A stretch of 64,000 nucleotides of DNA from Dactylorhiza incarnata (taxonomy: Eukaryota; Streptophyta; Magnoliopsida; Asparagales; Orchidaceae): NCBI GenBank assembly GCA_033032865.1, contig JAWHQI010000612.1:415898-479897 (forward strand). Direction: 5' to 3'. Made by a program: the position numbers and the translations under genes. Numbering within the stretch: the first letter of the stretch is position 1; the number at the start of each line of letters is the position of its first letter. Below are positions 33,828 through 48,239 of this stretch, piece by piece. A model generated the notes under the pieces. That model saw only the letters and a list, made by a program, of their open reading frames with translations, had not been told where the DNA came from and made no database searches.

Positions 33828-36800
33828 TAAATAAACCCATATCTAAACCTCTAAATAAACCCCTAGATAAATGCCTAGATAAACCCCTAGATCAATCCCT
33901 AGACAAACTCCTAGATAAACACCTATATAAACCCATTGATGAACCCCTAGGTAAACTCCTATAAAAACACCTAGATAAACACCTACATAAATCTATAGAT
34001 AAACCCCTAGATAAATCTATGGTAAACCCTTTGATAAACCCATTGATAATCCATTAGCCCTAGATAAACAACTAGATAAACCCCTAGATAAACCCCTAAA
34101 TAAATTCCAAAATAATTCCCTAGATAAACCCTTAGATAATACCCTAGATAAACCTCTAAATAAACTCCTAGATAAACCCCTCAATAAACCCTTAGATAAA
34201 CCCCTAGATAAATCCCTAGATAAACCACTAGATAAACCCTTAGATAAACCTGTAAATAAACTCGTAGATAAACCCCTAGATAAACCCCCTAAATAAACCC
34301 CTAGAAAAAACCCTGGATAATCCCCTAGATAAACCCAGAGATAAACCCCTAGATAAACCCCAATATAAGCCCCTACATAAACACCTAAATTAACCCCTAG
34401 ATAAACTCCTAGATAAACCCCTAGATAAACACCTACATAAATCTATAGATAAATCCCTAGATAAACCCATTGACAAACAACTAGATAAACCACTAGATAA
34501 ATCCCTCGATAAATCCCTAGATAAATCTATGAGAAACCCTTAGATAAATTCATAGATAAACCCCTAGATAAACCCCTAAATAAATACCTAGATAAACCCC
34601 AACATAAATTCCTAAGTAAACCACTAGATAAACCCCTTGATAAACCCATTGATAAACCCCTAGATAATCCCCTAGATAAACCCCTAGACAAACTCCTTGA
34701 TAAACCCCAAAATAAACCCCTAAATAAACCCCTAGATAAACCCATTGATAAACCCCAAAAAAACCTTGATAAACACCTAAATTAACCCCGATGTAAATCC
34801 TAGATAAACCCCTAAATAAACCCCTTAATAAACCAATATGTAAGCCCTTTAATTAAACCACTAGATAAACCCCAAGATATACCCATAGACAAACCCTTAG
34901 ATACTCTCATATATACACCCCTAGATAAATCTATAGATAAACCCTTGGATAAACCCATAGATAAACTCTATAAAAACTCCTACATAAACACCAACTTAAA
35001 CCCCTAAATAAACCCATATACCCATAGACAAACCCCTAGATGAACCCCTAAATAAACCCCAAGATAAATACCTAGATAAATTGGTTCATAAATCCCTAGG
35101 TAAATTGATATATAAATCTCTAGATAAACCCTTAGATATACTCCTAGTTAAAACCGTGATAACACCTAGATATACCCATAGATAAACCTATAAATAAACC
35201 CCTAGATAAACACTAAATAAACCCCTAGATAAGCCCCTCCGTAAACCCCTAGATAAACCCCTAGATAAACCCCTAGATAAAACTCTAAATAAACCCATTG
35301 ATAATCCACTAGATGATCACCCTAGATAAACCAACAGAAAAACTCCTAATAAAACACGTTATAAACCCCTAGATATACCTATAGATAAATCCATAGATAA
35401 CCCCAGGATAAACCCCTAGATAAACCCCTAGATAAACCTCTAGATAACCCCCTAGAAAAAACCCCTATATAAACCCCTTGATAAACTCCTAGATAAGCCC
35501 CTAGATAATCCCCTAGTAATCCCCTAGATAAACCCCTAGATTGACCTCTAGAGGAACCCCTAGATAAACCTCTAGAGAAACCCCTAGATAAACCCCTATA
35601 TAAACCTTAGATAAACTCCTAGATAAACCCCTAGATAAACCAATAAACCCCTAGATAAACCCCTAGATGAACCCTAAGATAAACTCCTAGATAAACACCT
35701 AAGTAGCTATAGATAAACCACTAGATAAACTCAAACCTAGATAAACCTATAGATAAATTCTTAGTTAAATTTATGATAAACCCTTTGATAAACCCATAGA
35801 TAAACCTCTAGACAACCCCCTAGATAAACTAGTTGAAAAACTCCTAGATAAAACCTTAGATAAATTCCCAAATTAACCACTACATAAACCACTTGATAAA
35901 CCCTTAGATAATCCCCTAAATAAACCACTGGATAAACCTATAGATAAACTCCTAGGTAATCCCCTAGATAAACACCTAAATAAACCCCTAAATAAATTCC
36001 TTGCAAGACCCATAGATAAACCCTTAAATAAACCCTACATAAACACCTAAATAAACCCCTAAGTAAACCCTTAGGTAAACCACTAGATAAACCCCTAAAT
36101 AAAATCCTAAATAAACCCCTAGATAAACCCTTATATAAACCCCTAGATATACCCCTACATAAACCCTGGATAAACTCCTAGTTAAACCCCTGGATAAACA
36201 TATACACCCCTAGATAAATCCCTAGATAAACTCCTAGATAAACTCATAGAAAAACCCCTAGATAAATACCTAAATAAATCTATAGATAAACCCTTAAACA
36301 AACCTCTAGATAAACCCCTAGATAAACCCCTAGTTAAATCTGTAATAAACAATTAGATAGATCCCTAGATAAACCCCTTGATGAACCCCAAGATAAACCC
36401 TTAGAACTCCTAAATAAACCTCTAGATAATCCCCTAGATAAACCCCAAGATTTACCCCTATATATACCCCTAGATAAACCCATAGATAATCCCTAAGATA
36501 AACCCTTACAAAAACCTAGATAAACTCCTAGATGAACCCATAAATAAACCCATAAAACACTAGATAAACTCATAGATGAACCCCTAGCTAAACTCCTAGA
36601 TAAGCACCTAGATAAAGACCTAAATAAATCTATAGATAAACCCCTAAATGAACCCCTAGACAAAACCATAGATAAACTCTTAGATAAACACCTAGTAAAA
36701 TCTGTGATAAACTCTTAGATAAACCTCTAGATAAACCCCTAGATATCTCCTTAGATAAATTCATTGATAAACCCCTAGAAAAACCCTAGATAAACACCTA

Positions 36801-37487
36801 AATAAACCCCTAGTAAACTCATAGATAAACTCCTAGATAAACTCCAAGTTAAATCTGTGATAAACCCCTAGATATACCCAAAGATAAACCCCAAGATAAA
36901 CCCTTGGATAAACCCTAGATAAACCCCTAAATAAACCCCTAGATAAACCCATGGATAAACCCCTAAATAAACTCATAGATAAACCCCTAGAAAATTCCTT
37001 AGATAATCGCCTAAATAAAACCCTTGATAAACCTCTTGATTAACCCCTAGATAAACCCCTACATAAACTTTTAGATAAACCCCTAGATAAACCATAGATA
37101 AACTCATAGATAAACCCATAGATAAACCCCTAGATAAACCCCTAGATAAACTCCTAGATAAACCCCTAGATAAACCCCTAACTAATCCACTAGATAAACC
37201 TCTAGATAAACCAATATATTAACCCCTAGATATACCCATAGATAAACCCTAAACCCATAGATAAACTCCTAGATAAACCCATAGATAAACTCCTAGATAA
37301 ACCCCAAGATAAACTCATAAACTCCTAGATAAACCCGTAGATAAATCCCTAGATAACTCCTGCATAAATCACTAGATAAGCACCTAAATAAATCTATAGA
37401 TAAACCCCTAGATACACCCCTAGACGAACCCCAAAACAAACCCCTTGTTAAATCTGTGATAAACCCATAAAAAACCCCTAGATAATC
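33828..37487 (+). repeat. 12-bp minisatellite array, segment 3
   Basis: This is a duplicate of 24548-28207 including the block X to block Y switch. Differences are few and include whole-monomer indels of 12 bp near 34240 and 35420. Confidence 0.95.
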
Positions 37488-39138
37488 TGTTGGAACCTTA
37501 GGTTTGATTTGAGTTAGGATCCACCTTTAGTATCTAAGTTTATATATCATAACTCAAATTGTATAACTTAGATTAAATATCTAATTAAGAAAGAAGGCTG
37601 AAAAAGAAATATATTAATAGGCAGAAAAGAATAAAATATATATATATAAATAATATACTAAGAAATATATATATAAGAATAGGCTAATTAATATAAGAGA
37701 AAATAATATAAAGAAAATAATATAAGGAAAAATAATATAAGAGAAATTAATAAAGAAAATATAAGTGAAATAAAATATTTCATATAGTTCGACATTTCGT
37801 TGAACGGCGCTCGACAGACGTCGAACGGCGATCGGCGAACAGGTTTATATAAGCAGCGCTCGACAAATTACAGCATTACAGCATCGCTCGATGAATGGCG
37901 AACACCGCTCGACGAATGGTGAACGCCGCTCGACGAATTCCAGCAGACTTTCAGAAACAGTAATTTTAATTATCTGGTCGATGAATGGAATGATGAGCTC
38001 GACGAAAGGAGAGCTCAGGTCCACGAAATTTAGGCAGAATTATCCTTCTTATTTAATATGCTGTCAGATTTTATTTAAAGCAATATTTCTTTATTATATT
38101 TTATATCTTGCTATATATATTATTGTTCTGACATTACAGCTTGCAAGCATTTAATAATATAGTCATTGGCAGAAGCATTAATTGCTATAGCCGTTGCAGC
38201 AAGCAAAAGAAGGAAAGAGGACAACAGCTTTTATACAACAACAGACTTTATACAGTAGAAGAAATGCAGCAGATTATTATATATAGCAGAATATATTCTG
38301 CTCTCTCTTACAATAGATTATATATATATAATATATTGCTGTACAAATTTAATAGAGAGACAAAAATACATTTTACATCTTCTGTACAGGAAAAAGAGAA
38401 GAAGAAGAAGAAGAAGAGAAAAAGAAGAACATGGGCAAAAACAGAGAACAAATTTATTGCTTTATCTTATTCTGTTTTTGCTAAACTCTTCTCTTGCAGA
38501 TCACATATAACCTGAGACATCAAACACTATCATTTGCTCAGGGATCAAAAACTGCAAGAAGAAGAAGAACAAAGGATTTGGAATCAAAAGAAGGAGCCTC
38601 CACAAGCTGTCATCAAACTACATCAGACAGGGGGAGATCTCTTCAACATATTCATCAAGTGTCTTCTTAGAAAAAGAAGAACAATATCTGTTTTCTGTTT
38701 TTTTTATTTATTTCTCCCATCTTGTACAGGGTTATAACTCCCTTCAAAAGTTAGCTCCTGGTGACAGGGCACCTTAGCAAAAACCTGCATCTTGGTTAGA
38801 GCACCTTATCAACAGCTCACCTGGTGTGTGGATACCTTATCAAAATCACCTTGGTGTGAGGGCACCTTATCAAAAACTCCTAGTGGATTCCTACCAGTGG
38901 GTAGAAGAGTAGACGTACCCAGTTGAGGGGAACTACTATATTTCTCTGTGTCATCTGTGGATTGCTTGTTTTATGTTTTTATTTCCTGTGCTGTGTTATT
39001 TATATGCACTCTAATTGTTTGATTTTATTGCTCATACAGAAATCAGCAAACTCACTTATATATATATCACTTACTTTGAAAGTAAAAATTAAGCAAGATC
39101 TTTTAATAAGATAAATAAGAACTAAACCTCCACTTTTA
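37488..39138 (+). repeat. Copia-like copy 2, 5' LTR
   Basis: This is nearly identical to 28208-29858, including the terminal TA in place of CA. The TATA box is at 37846-37852. Confidence 0.88.
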
Positions 39139-39140
39139 AT

Positions 39141-39152
39141 TGGTATCAGAGG
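39141..39152 (+). promoter_or_regulatory. Primer binding site of Copia-like copy 2
   Basis: TGGTATCAGAGG lies just after the 5' LTR, as in copy 1. Confidence 0.88.
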
Positions 39153-39237
39153 GGTGTTGATTTTTCACACAGGCTAACACCTGAAATCACAAAGATCACC
39201 TTAGTTCTTATTTTGTCTTTAAAAATAATTTTTCCAA

Positions 39238-39833
39238 ATGGCACTAGCAGATTTCTCTTCCTCTTCCACTAACACTATTTTTTATGCAGAACCATCTTCA
39301 ACTCTGAGTGAAGAAAAAAACAAGGAAGAACAAAAAGCCAAAGCTTTTTGTATGTTGGCTATATATGGTTCAGATTACACATCAGAATCTGAATATAAAA
39401 CAGAAAAGGAAGAGGTATCTTCAAACTTTAATTTTACCTCTGATCTCTTTAAATCTGATGATAAATCTATTTTCAATTCATTATGTACAGATTTCATAAT
39501 TGCTGAAAATTATAATTCTGAAAATAAAGTCAGAAAAGAATTATAAATAATTGCTTTGACTTCTGATTATGATAATAAAATAGAAAACTTTAAAATAGCA
39601 ACAAAACAAATTATTTGCTTAAAAAATAAGTTATTTAAGCCTGATAAATTTAAACAAAAATTTAAAGAAAAAAAAATTATGTCTGTTCAGCAACATAAAT
39701 TTTTTTTTAATTTATATTTGATGAAATAAAAAGACCAACATATCTAAATATAAAACATTTGCTTTTACCTATTTTAAAAACATTTATAATTAAATTAAAC
39801 AGCAATTATATTATTCTGTTGAATTTTTTTTAA
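39238..39833 (+). pseudogene. Gag-like remnant of the Copia-like element, copy 2
   Basis: This is the same frame as 29958-30554: 102 codons to a TAA at 39544-39546. The second half is further broken by loss of one T near 39715 (TATATTTGATG in place of TATATTTTGATG). That loss occurred after the 9.3-kb duplication, so there is no sign of constraint on the frame. Confidence 0.5.
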
Positions 39834-40213
39834 GCAATGTCAGATAGACTTCATTTTCTTACAAATTTTTCTCCTAAAATCATGTTGAGCATTCTACTGT
39901 AGTTGCATTGATCAGAAATGATCTTAGCACTGAGTGTGAGTCTCTTCTGATTAAAGGGATTTCTATAGAAAGAAGCTATCAGACTTTGTCTTTCTGATTA
40001 TAAAAATTCTTAGAATCTGTTAAACAGCTAGTAATTCACATATTTAAAATCCTATTTAAATCAAAATTTAGGAAATTAAAATTGCTTAGCTATAAACGAA
40101 AAATAAACAATCTCTAACCCTTAAGCAGATCAAAACTTTTTATGCTTAGGAATCCTAAACCAAATAGGGGGAGATTGTTAGAACCTAGTTAATTTGGATT
40201 AGGATCCCAACTC

Positions 40214-40227
40214 AAATAGGGGGAGAT
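40214..40227 (+). promoter_or_regulatory. Polypurine tract of Copia-like copy 2
   Basis: AAATAGGGGGAGAT ends directly at the 3' LTR. A second copy lies 52 bp upstream, at 40162-40175. Confidence 0.8.
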
Positions 40228-41867
40228 TGTTGGAACCTTAGGTTTGATTTGAGTTAGGATCCACCTTTAGTATCTAAGTTTATATATCATAACTTAAATT
40301 GTATAACTTAGATTAAATATCTAATTAAGAAAGAAGGCTGAAAAAGAAATATATTAATAGGCAGAAAAGAATAAAATATATATATAAATAATATACTAAG
40401 AAATATATATATAAGAATAGGCTAATTAATATAAGAGAAAATAATATAAAGAAAATAATATAAGGAAAAATAATATAAGAGAAATTAATAAAGAAAATAT
40501 AAGTGAAATAAAATATTTCATATAGTTCGACATTTCGTCGAACGGCGCTCGACAAATGTCGAACGGCGATCGGCGAACAGGTTTATATAAGCAGCGCTCG
40601 ACAAATTACAGCATTACAGCACCGCTCGACGAATGGCGAACACCGCTAGACGAATGGTGAACGCCGCTCGACGAATTCCAGCAGACGTTCAGAAACAATA
40701 ATTTTAATTATCTGGTCGACGAATGGAATGATGAGCTCGACGAAAGGAGAGCTCAGGTCCACGAAATTTAGGCAGAATTATCCTTCTTATTTAATATGCT
40801 GTCAGATTTTATTTAAAGCAATATTTCTTTATTATATTTTATATCTTGCTATATATATTATTGTTCTGACATTACAGCTTGCAAGCATTTAATAATATAG
40901 CCTTGGCAGAAGCATTAATTGCTATAGCCGTTGCAGCAAGCAAAAGAAGGAAAGAGGACAACAGCTTTTATACAACAACAGACTTTATACAGTAGAAGAA
41001 ATGCAGCAGATTATTATATATAGCAGAATATATTCTGCTCTCTCTTACAATAGATTATATATATAATATATTGCTGTACAGATTTAATAGAGAGACAAAA
41101 ATACATTTTACATCTTCTGTACAGGAAAAAGAGAAGAAGAAGAAGAAGTGAAAAAGAAGAACATGGGCAAAAACAGAGAACAAATTTATTACTTTATCTT
41201 GTTCTGTTTTTGCTAAACACTTCTCTTGCAGATCACATACAACCTGAGACATCAAACACTATCATTTGCTCAGGGATCAAAAACTGCAAGAAGAAGAAGA
41301 ACAAAGGATTTGGAATCAAAAGAAGGAGCCTCCCCAAGCTGTCATCAAACTACATCAGACAGGGGGAGCTCTCTTCAACATATTCATCAAGTGTCTTCTT
41401 AGAAAAAGAAGAACAATATCTGTTTTCTGTTTTTTTTTATTTCTCCCATCTTGTACAGGGTTATAACTCCCTTCAAAAGTTAGCTCCCGGTGATAGGGCA
41501 CCTTAGCAAAAACCTGCATCTTGGTTAGAGCACCTTATCAACAGCTCACCTGGTGTGTGGACACCTTATCAAAATCACCTTGGTGTGAGGGCACCTTATC
41601 AAAAACTCCTAGTGGATTCCTACCAGTGGGTAGAAGAGTAGACGTACCCAGTTGAGGGGAACTACTATATTTCTCTGTGTCATCTGTGGATTATTTGTTT
41701 TATGTTTTTACTTCCTGTGTTGTGTTATTTATATGCACTCTAACTGTTTGATTTTATTGCTCATACAGAAATTAGCAAACTCACTTATATATATATCACT
41801 TACTTTGAAAGTAAAAATTAAGCAAGATCTTTTAATAAGATAAATAAGAACTAAACCTCCACTTTCA
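40228..41867 (+). repeat. Copia-like copy 2, complete 3' LTR (1640 bp)
   Basis: This LTR runs from TGTTGGAACC to CCACTTTCA and shows the intact terminal CA. It differs from the 5' LTR by scattered substitutions and short indels, for example GACAAATG versus GACAGACG near the TATA box. It is followed by TAATC. Confidence 0.9.
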
Positions 41868-44800
41868 TAATCTCCTATATAAACCCCTTGATAATCCCTT
41901 GATAAACACCTAAATAAACCCCTAGGTAACCCTTAGGTAAACCCCTATATAAACCCTTAAATAAACCCCTAATAAAACTCTAAATAAACCCCTAAATAAA
42001 CCCAAAGATAAACCCCTATATAAACCTCCTAGATAAACCACTAGATAAGCCCCAAGATATACCCCAAGATAAACCATTAGATAATCCCCTATATAAACTG
42101 CTAGAAAAACTCCTAGATAAACACATAAATAAACAACAAAATAAACCCTAAATAAACCCCTGGATAAATGCCTTGATAAACTCCTAGATCAATCCCTAGA
42201 CAAACTCCTAGATAAACCCCTAAACCCTTAGGCAAACCATTAGATAAACCCATAGATAAACCCCTAGATAAACACCTAGATAAACTCCTAGATAAACCCC
42301 TAGATAAACCCCTAACTAATCCCCTAAAAATCATCTAAATAAACCCATAGATAAACCCATAGATAAACTCCTAGATAAATCCCTAGATAAACTCATAAAC
42401 TCAAGAATAAACCCCTAGATGAACCCCTAGATAAACACCTAGATAAATCCCTAGATAAACACCTAAATATATCTATAGAAAAACCCCTAGATACAACCCT
42501 AGACAAACCCCATAATAACCCACTTGTTAAATCTGTGATAAACCCTTAGATAAACCCATACATAAACCCCTAAATAAAACCCCTAGATAAACGCCTAGAT
42601 AGACCTCAAGATAAACCCATGTATAAACCCCTAGATAAACTCCCATGTAAACTCCTAGATAAACTCATAGATAAACCGCTAGATAAACCCTTGATAAACA
42701 CCTAAATAAACCCCTAGGTAAAACCCTAGAACCCTTAGGTAAACCCCAATATAAACCCATAAATAAACCTCTACATAAACCCCTATAAATATAAACCCCT
42801 AGATAGAACCCTAGATAAGCCCCAAGATATACCCCTAGATAAACCCTTAGATAATCCCCTATATAAACTGCTAGATAAACCACTAGATAAACACATTGAT
42901 AAACCCCTAAATAAATCCACTGATAAACCCCCTGATAAACTCCTAGATAAACCCTAGATAAACCCCTAGATAAACCCCTAAATAAACCCCTAGATAAACC
43001 CCTACATGAACACCTAGATAAACTCCTAGATACATCCCTAAATTAATTAATAGATAAACCCATAGATAAATTGATATATAAACTCCTATATAATCCCCTT
43101 GATAAACCCCTATATAAATTACTTGTTAAACCTGTGATAAACCCATAGATAAACCCCCTAGATAAACACCTATATAAACCCCTAGATAAACCCCTTGATA
43201 AACTCATAGATAAACCCATAGATAAACCCATAGATAAACCCCCAGATAAACCCCTAGATTAACTCCTAGATAAACCCCTAGATAAACTCCTAGATAAACA
43301 CCTAGATAAACCCCTAGATAAACCCCTAAAAAATACCTAGATAAACCCAGAGATAAAACCCTAGATAATCCCCTATATAATCCCCTAAATAAACCCAAAT
43401 ATAAACTCCTAGATAAACTACTATATAAACCCCTAGATAACCTACTCACTAGATAAACCCCTAGATAAACTTCTAGATAAACCCCTATATAAAACCCTAG
43501 ATAAACCCCTAGATAAACCCCTAGAAAACCCATAAACCCCTGGATAAACCCCTAGATGAACCCCTAGATAAACTCCTAGATAAAAAACTAAGTAAATTTA
43601 TAAATAAACCTCTAGATAAACTCTTAGAAGAACCCCTCGATAAACCCCTAGGTAAACTCCTAGTTAAATCTGTGATAAACCCTTAGATAAACCCACAGAT
43701 AAACCACTAGATAAACTCTTAAATAAACCCCAAGATAAACACCTAGATAAACCCCTGGATAAACCCATTGACAAACCCCTAGATAAACCCCTAGATAAAT
43801 CTATGATAAACCTTTCGATAAACCCATAGATAAACCCTTAGATAAACCACTAGATAAACCCCTAGATGAACCCCTAGAGAAACTCATAGATAAACACCTA
43901 AGTAAATTTATAAATAAACCTCTAGATAAACTCCTAGACGAACCCCTCGATAAAGCCCTAGATAAACTCCTAGTTAAATCTTTGATAAATCCATAGATTA
44001 ACCTATAGATAAACCCCTAGATAAACCCATATATAAACTCCTAAATAAACCCCCTAGATAAACCCCTAGATAAACCCCTAGATAAACCCTAAATAAACCC
44101 CCTAGATAAACCCCTAGATAAACTCATAAATAAACCCCCTAGATAAACACCTAGATAAACACCTAGATAAACCCATAGACAAACCCCATGATAAACCCCT
44201 AGATAAATTCCCAAATAAACCACTTGATAAACACCTAGATAATACCCTTGATAATCCCCTAGATAAACCTTTATAAAAACTCCTTGATAAACCCCTGGAT
44301 AAACCTCTAGAAAACTACCAGACAAACCCCTAGATAAACCCATAAACCCCTATATAAACCCATTCATGAACCCCTAGATAAACTCTTATATAAACACCTA
44401 GATAAACACCTACATTAATCTATAGTTAAACCCCTAGATAAATCTATGAAAAACCCTTCGATACACCCATAGATAAACCTTTAGCCCTAGATAAACAGCT
44501 AGATAAACTCCTAGATAAACCCCTAAATAAATTCCTAAATAATTCCCTAGATAAACCCCTTGATAATACCCTAGATAACGCCCTAGATAAACCTCTAGAT
44601 AAACTTCAAGATAAACCCCTAGATAAACCCTTAGATAAACACCTAGATAAACCCTAAAATAAACCCCTAGAAAAACCCATAGAAAAACCACTAGATAAAC
44701 CCTTGATAAACACCTAAATAAACACTAGGTAAACCCCTAGTTAAACACCTAAATAAACCTCTAGATAAACCCATATATAAACCCATATATAAACCTCTTA

Positions 44801-45559
44801 AATAAACTCATGGATAAACCCCAAGATATACCCCTAGACAAACCCTTAGGTACTCCCCTATATAAACCCCTAGATAAATCTACAGAAAAATCCTTGGATA
44901 ACCTCTTAGATAAACCCCTAAATAAACCACTAGATAAACCCCCAGATAAATTGATAGATAAACCCCTCGATAAATTGATATATAAACCTCTAGATAAACT
45001 CCTAGTTACACACGTGATAAACCCCTAGATATACCCATAGATAACCTCTAAAACAAACTCTTAGCAGATAAACCCCTACATAAGCCTCAATATAAACCCC
45101 TAGATAAAACCCTAGAAAAACCACTACATAAACACCTAGATAAATCCTCTAGAAACCCCTAGATAAACCCCAAGATAATCCCCTAGATAATCCCCTAGAT
45201 ACACCCTTAGATTAACCTCTAGATAAACCACTAAATAAACCACTAGATAAACCACTTGATAAACCACTACATAAACCCCTAGATAAACCCCTAGATAAAC
45301 ACCTAGATAAACCCATAAACTTATATATATAAACCCCTAAATGAATCCTTAGATAAACTCCGAGATAAACCCCTAGATAAACACTTAAGTAGATCTATAG
45401 ATAAGTCGCTTGATAAACTCCTAGACAAACCCCTAGATAAACTCCTAGATAAACTCCTAGTTAAATATATGATAAACTCTTAGATAAACTCATAGATAAA
45501 TCCCTAGATAAACCCCCTAGATAAACCCTCAAGATAAACCCCTAGATAAACTCCTAAAT
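41868..45559 (+). repeat. 12-bp minisatellite array, segment 4 (block Z, copy c; left flank of Gypsy-2)
   Basis: The variant order matches 12129-15907 from the TAATC target to the first base of the Gypsy LTR, about 87 bp shorter because of monomer indels. This shared flank shows that Gypsy-2 arose by duplication. A plus-strand frame of PLDK repeats at 44810-45028 is satellite, not a gene. Confidence 0.93.
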
Positions 45560-48022
45560 TGTAACACCCTAGGTTTCGCTGAGTTGGCTTCGCTCAAGCT
45601 TCTTCTCGAGAATGAAAGGCAGGGGTCAAGTTTCTCGAGAAATGCAGGGTCAAGTTTCTCGAGAAATTCAGGGTTAAGCTGTCTCTTGAGAAATGAAAAA
45701 AAAGGCGTTCATCGAACTGAGTTCGACGAAGGGCTAGCGCCAACGGCATTCGTCGAACTGAGTTCGACGAAGGGCTAGCGCCAGCGGCATTCGTAGAACT
45801 GAGTTCGACGAAGGGCTAGCACCAGCGGCGTTCGTCGAACTGAGTTCGACGAAGGGCTAGTGCCAGCAGCGTTCATCGAACTGAGTTCGACGAAGGGCTA
45901 GCGCCAGTAGCGTTCGTCGAACTGAGTTCGAAGAAGGGCTTACGCTAGTGGCATTCGTTGAACTGAGTTCGATGAAGGGCTAGTGCCAGTAGCATTCGTC
46001 AAACTGAGTTCGACAAAGGGCTAGCGCCAGCGGCATTCGTCGAACTGAGTTCGACGAAGGGATAGCGCCAGCAGCGTTCGTCGAACTGAGTTCGACGAAG
46101 GACTAGCGCCAGCAGCGTTCGTCGAACTGAGTTCAACGAAGGGCTAGCGCCAGCAGCGTTCATCGAACTGAGTTCGACAAAGGGCTAGCACCAGCAGCGT
46201 TCGTCAAACTAAGTTCGACGAAGAGCTAGCTCTAGTAGCGTTCGTCGAACTAAGTTCGACGAAGGGCTAGGGCCAGCAGCGTTCGTCGAACGGAGTTTGA
46301 TGGAGCGCGGGAGCGAGCGTCAGCAGTGTTTCCTGGGCGTCCAATCTGTTTGAATCTTGATCTTACGGTCTAGATAAGTGCGTACTAAGGTTTTATTTAG
46401 GGCAGAGAAGTTCTATTCTCTTCTCGGGAAGTCCTTTGTGCTTTTGGAGGCGTAGAATAGAGGTAGGGTTTGGAGGAAGAAGAAGGCTAGATCCACCATT
46501 GTTGGAGCACCAGAGCTCTGTTCGCCGATCTGAGACCAGATCCGTGGAGAGGACTAGAAGGCGCTTCTTTCTATATGTGCCTTTCAACTGATCCATGGAG
46601 AGGAAGAGAACTCTTAGGGTAACGACATCTCTCCTCCTGGTTTTAGGATGCGTGTATGGCATCTTTGCTTTTATCTTCACTTTTCTGAAATTTATTGCAC
46701 TGGAGCTCTCAAGTGAGAGGGGTTTGGGTCGCCTTGGTTTAAGAAGAACCATCGGGTTGATTGAGTCCATCCCCGACATGATTTTGCACTAGAGTTCCGC
46801 TCCGTTAGTGGATTAGGCATTTTGGGTGAAGCCAAAATCGTGACCGGTGGTTCGATTCGGTAATGTTGCTTAACGTGCATTTTAGGGATTTTGGTAGAAA
46901 TCCGATGACGGCGAAAACGTCGTATGTGTTGCCCTTATGTTCGTGTGAGAATGGACGTTGGTTTGGAAAGGGTAAATGTTATGTGTATGTGAAGGCGTGG
47001 CTTTGTCTTTGTGGTCGGCTGGCTAGCCCGTGAATGCTTGTATTCATGTGGGGAGAGTGTCCCGGCAAGACAAGTCCCCTTTTGGGCTAACTGACGAGAA
47101 CAAGTATGTTGATGCTCCCGTTGGCAAGATGAGCCATGTAAGGGGTGAGGTCTCAATGGAGTTCTTGGCTTTTGGCGTAGTGATTGTGGCGAGAACAAGT
47201 ATGCTGATGCGCCCGTTGGCAAGATGAACCATGTAAGGGGTGAGGTCTCAGTGGAGTTCTTGGCTTTGGGCTTGTACGCCCGTGGGGGAAATGATAAGTA
47301 CCCTTGGTTTGTTGTGAAATGTTGATGTGTGTTGTTATGATAGAAACATACACGCCATTGGGTGCCTTGGGTGAAACCCGGGTTTGCATACATGCTGCAT
47401 TGCTAGATCCCCTTACTTTTATTGCTCAACATAGAAACGTGGATGATGATTGTGACACTCATGCCTGTTATGTTTATGTCAATACTGTTTATTACTTTTG
47501 CATACGAAGTGCTGACTTGCAGGGTGATGTAGTTCCCCGAGGTCCGCTAGGACGGCCAGGAGGAAGGGTGTTGTTACACCGTTGTTGCTCAGTTAAAGCG
47601 GACCCTCGTTATACCATTCTTTGTGATTTGGATGCAGGGCAAGGATCGTGGGCTGGACCTAGCTCGCCATCCAGAAAGGCTTAAGCTTCATGAAGTGCAC
47701 TTTTCGTGCTTTCTTGTTTGATTTGATGTCTTTACCTGTTCCGGCTTGCATGCCGAGGTAGCTTAGGATTGTGGTGATCTGTTGGACATATCTATGCCCT
47801 TTTGTTTTGACTTGCGTATGAGTTTTGTAAGGCCTTAAGGCCGTAGTACTCTTATGTAGATGTGGACAACTTCTGTGGTTATTTAATGTTTCCACTGTGT
47901 TGGTTCTGAGTTTTGAGATGGTTAGATCTATATCACTTTATAATACTAAAGCTGTGGCGATTATATGTTGTGGGGTCCCGGCCGGACTCATATTATATAG
48001 TCATTGCAGGGGAGGTGTTACA
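45560..48022 (+). repeat. Gypsy-2 5' LTR (2463 bp)
   Basis: This LTR has the same length as the 5' LTR of Gypsy-1, with TGTAACACC and GGTGTTACA ends. It contains the TTTCTCGAGAAA palindromes, the 41-bp dyad array from 45705 to about 46310, and the 95-bp duplication near 47095-47275. Confidence 0.93.
45705..46310 (+). repeat. 41-bp dyad tandem repeat in the Gypsy-2 LTR
   Basis: The repeat has the same unit and about the same copy number as 16054-16659. Unit-by-unit variants such as GGGCTTACGCTAGTG in unit 6 are shared with Gypsy-1, as expected for a duplicated array without later exchange. Confidence 0.92.
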
Positions 48023-48025
48023 ATT

Positions 48026-48037
48026 TGGTATCAGAGG
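48026..48037 (+). promoter_or_regulatory. Primer binding site of Gypsy-2
   Basis: TGGTATCAGAGG begins three bases after the 5' LTR. It is complementary to the initiator Met-tRNA 3' end. Confidence 0.9.
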
Positions 48038-48239
48038 TAGGAAATAGCATTCTTGTTGAGGTTTAGCGTGTTCGGATTGCGTTAAGAGGTTGTCCACATA
48101 GGAGTACCTTGCGGGACCATGAATGTCCTTGCGTTCGAGTCTTGCGAATAGAGTTTGATTCGTTTTTCCTTGCTTATGCTAGGATGGTGGTGATGCGGGG
48201 ACATCGAGGCGTCAAGAGGAGCCGTCGGCAAGCAATGCA

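Larger units (their letters stand above)
31996..41274 (+). repeat. Segmental tandem duplication, unit 2 (9279 bp)
   Basis: This is a near-identical copy of 22717-31995. Differences seen by eye include single bases (for example GAATTGAG versus GAACTGAG near 23535 and 32820, and ATAGAG versus ACAGAG near 29160 and 38440). There is a 12-bp monomer loss near 34240, a 12-bp gain near 35420, and a one-base loss near 39715. After 41274 the sequence continues into the rest of the Copia LTR, showing the original continuation lost from unit 1. Confidence 0.97.
37488..41867 (+). mobile_element. Copia-like non-autonomous LTR element, copy 2 (complete)
   Basis: This 4380-bp copy has both LTRs complete: 5' LTR 37488-39138, internal region 39139-40227 and 3' LTR 40228-41867. 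TAATC lies on both sides (37483-37487 and 41868-41872). The left part derives from the 9.3-kb duplication and the right end is the original end of the insertion. Three quarters of its length is LTR. It has no pol. Confidence 0.88.
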
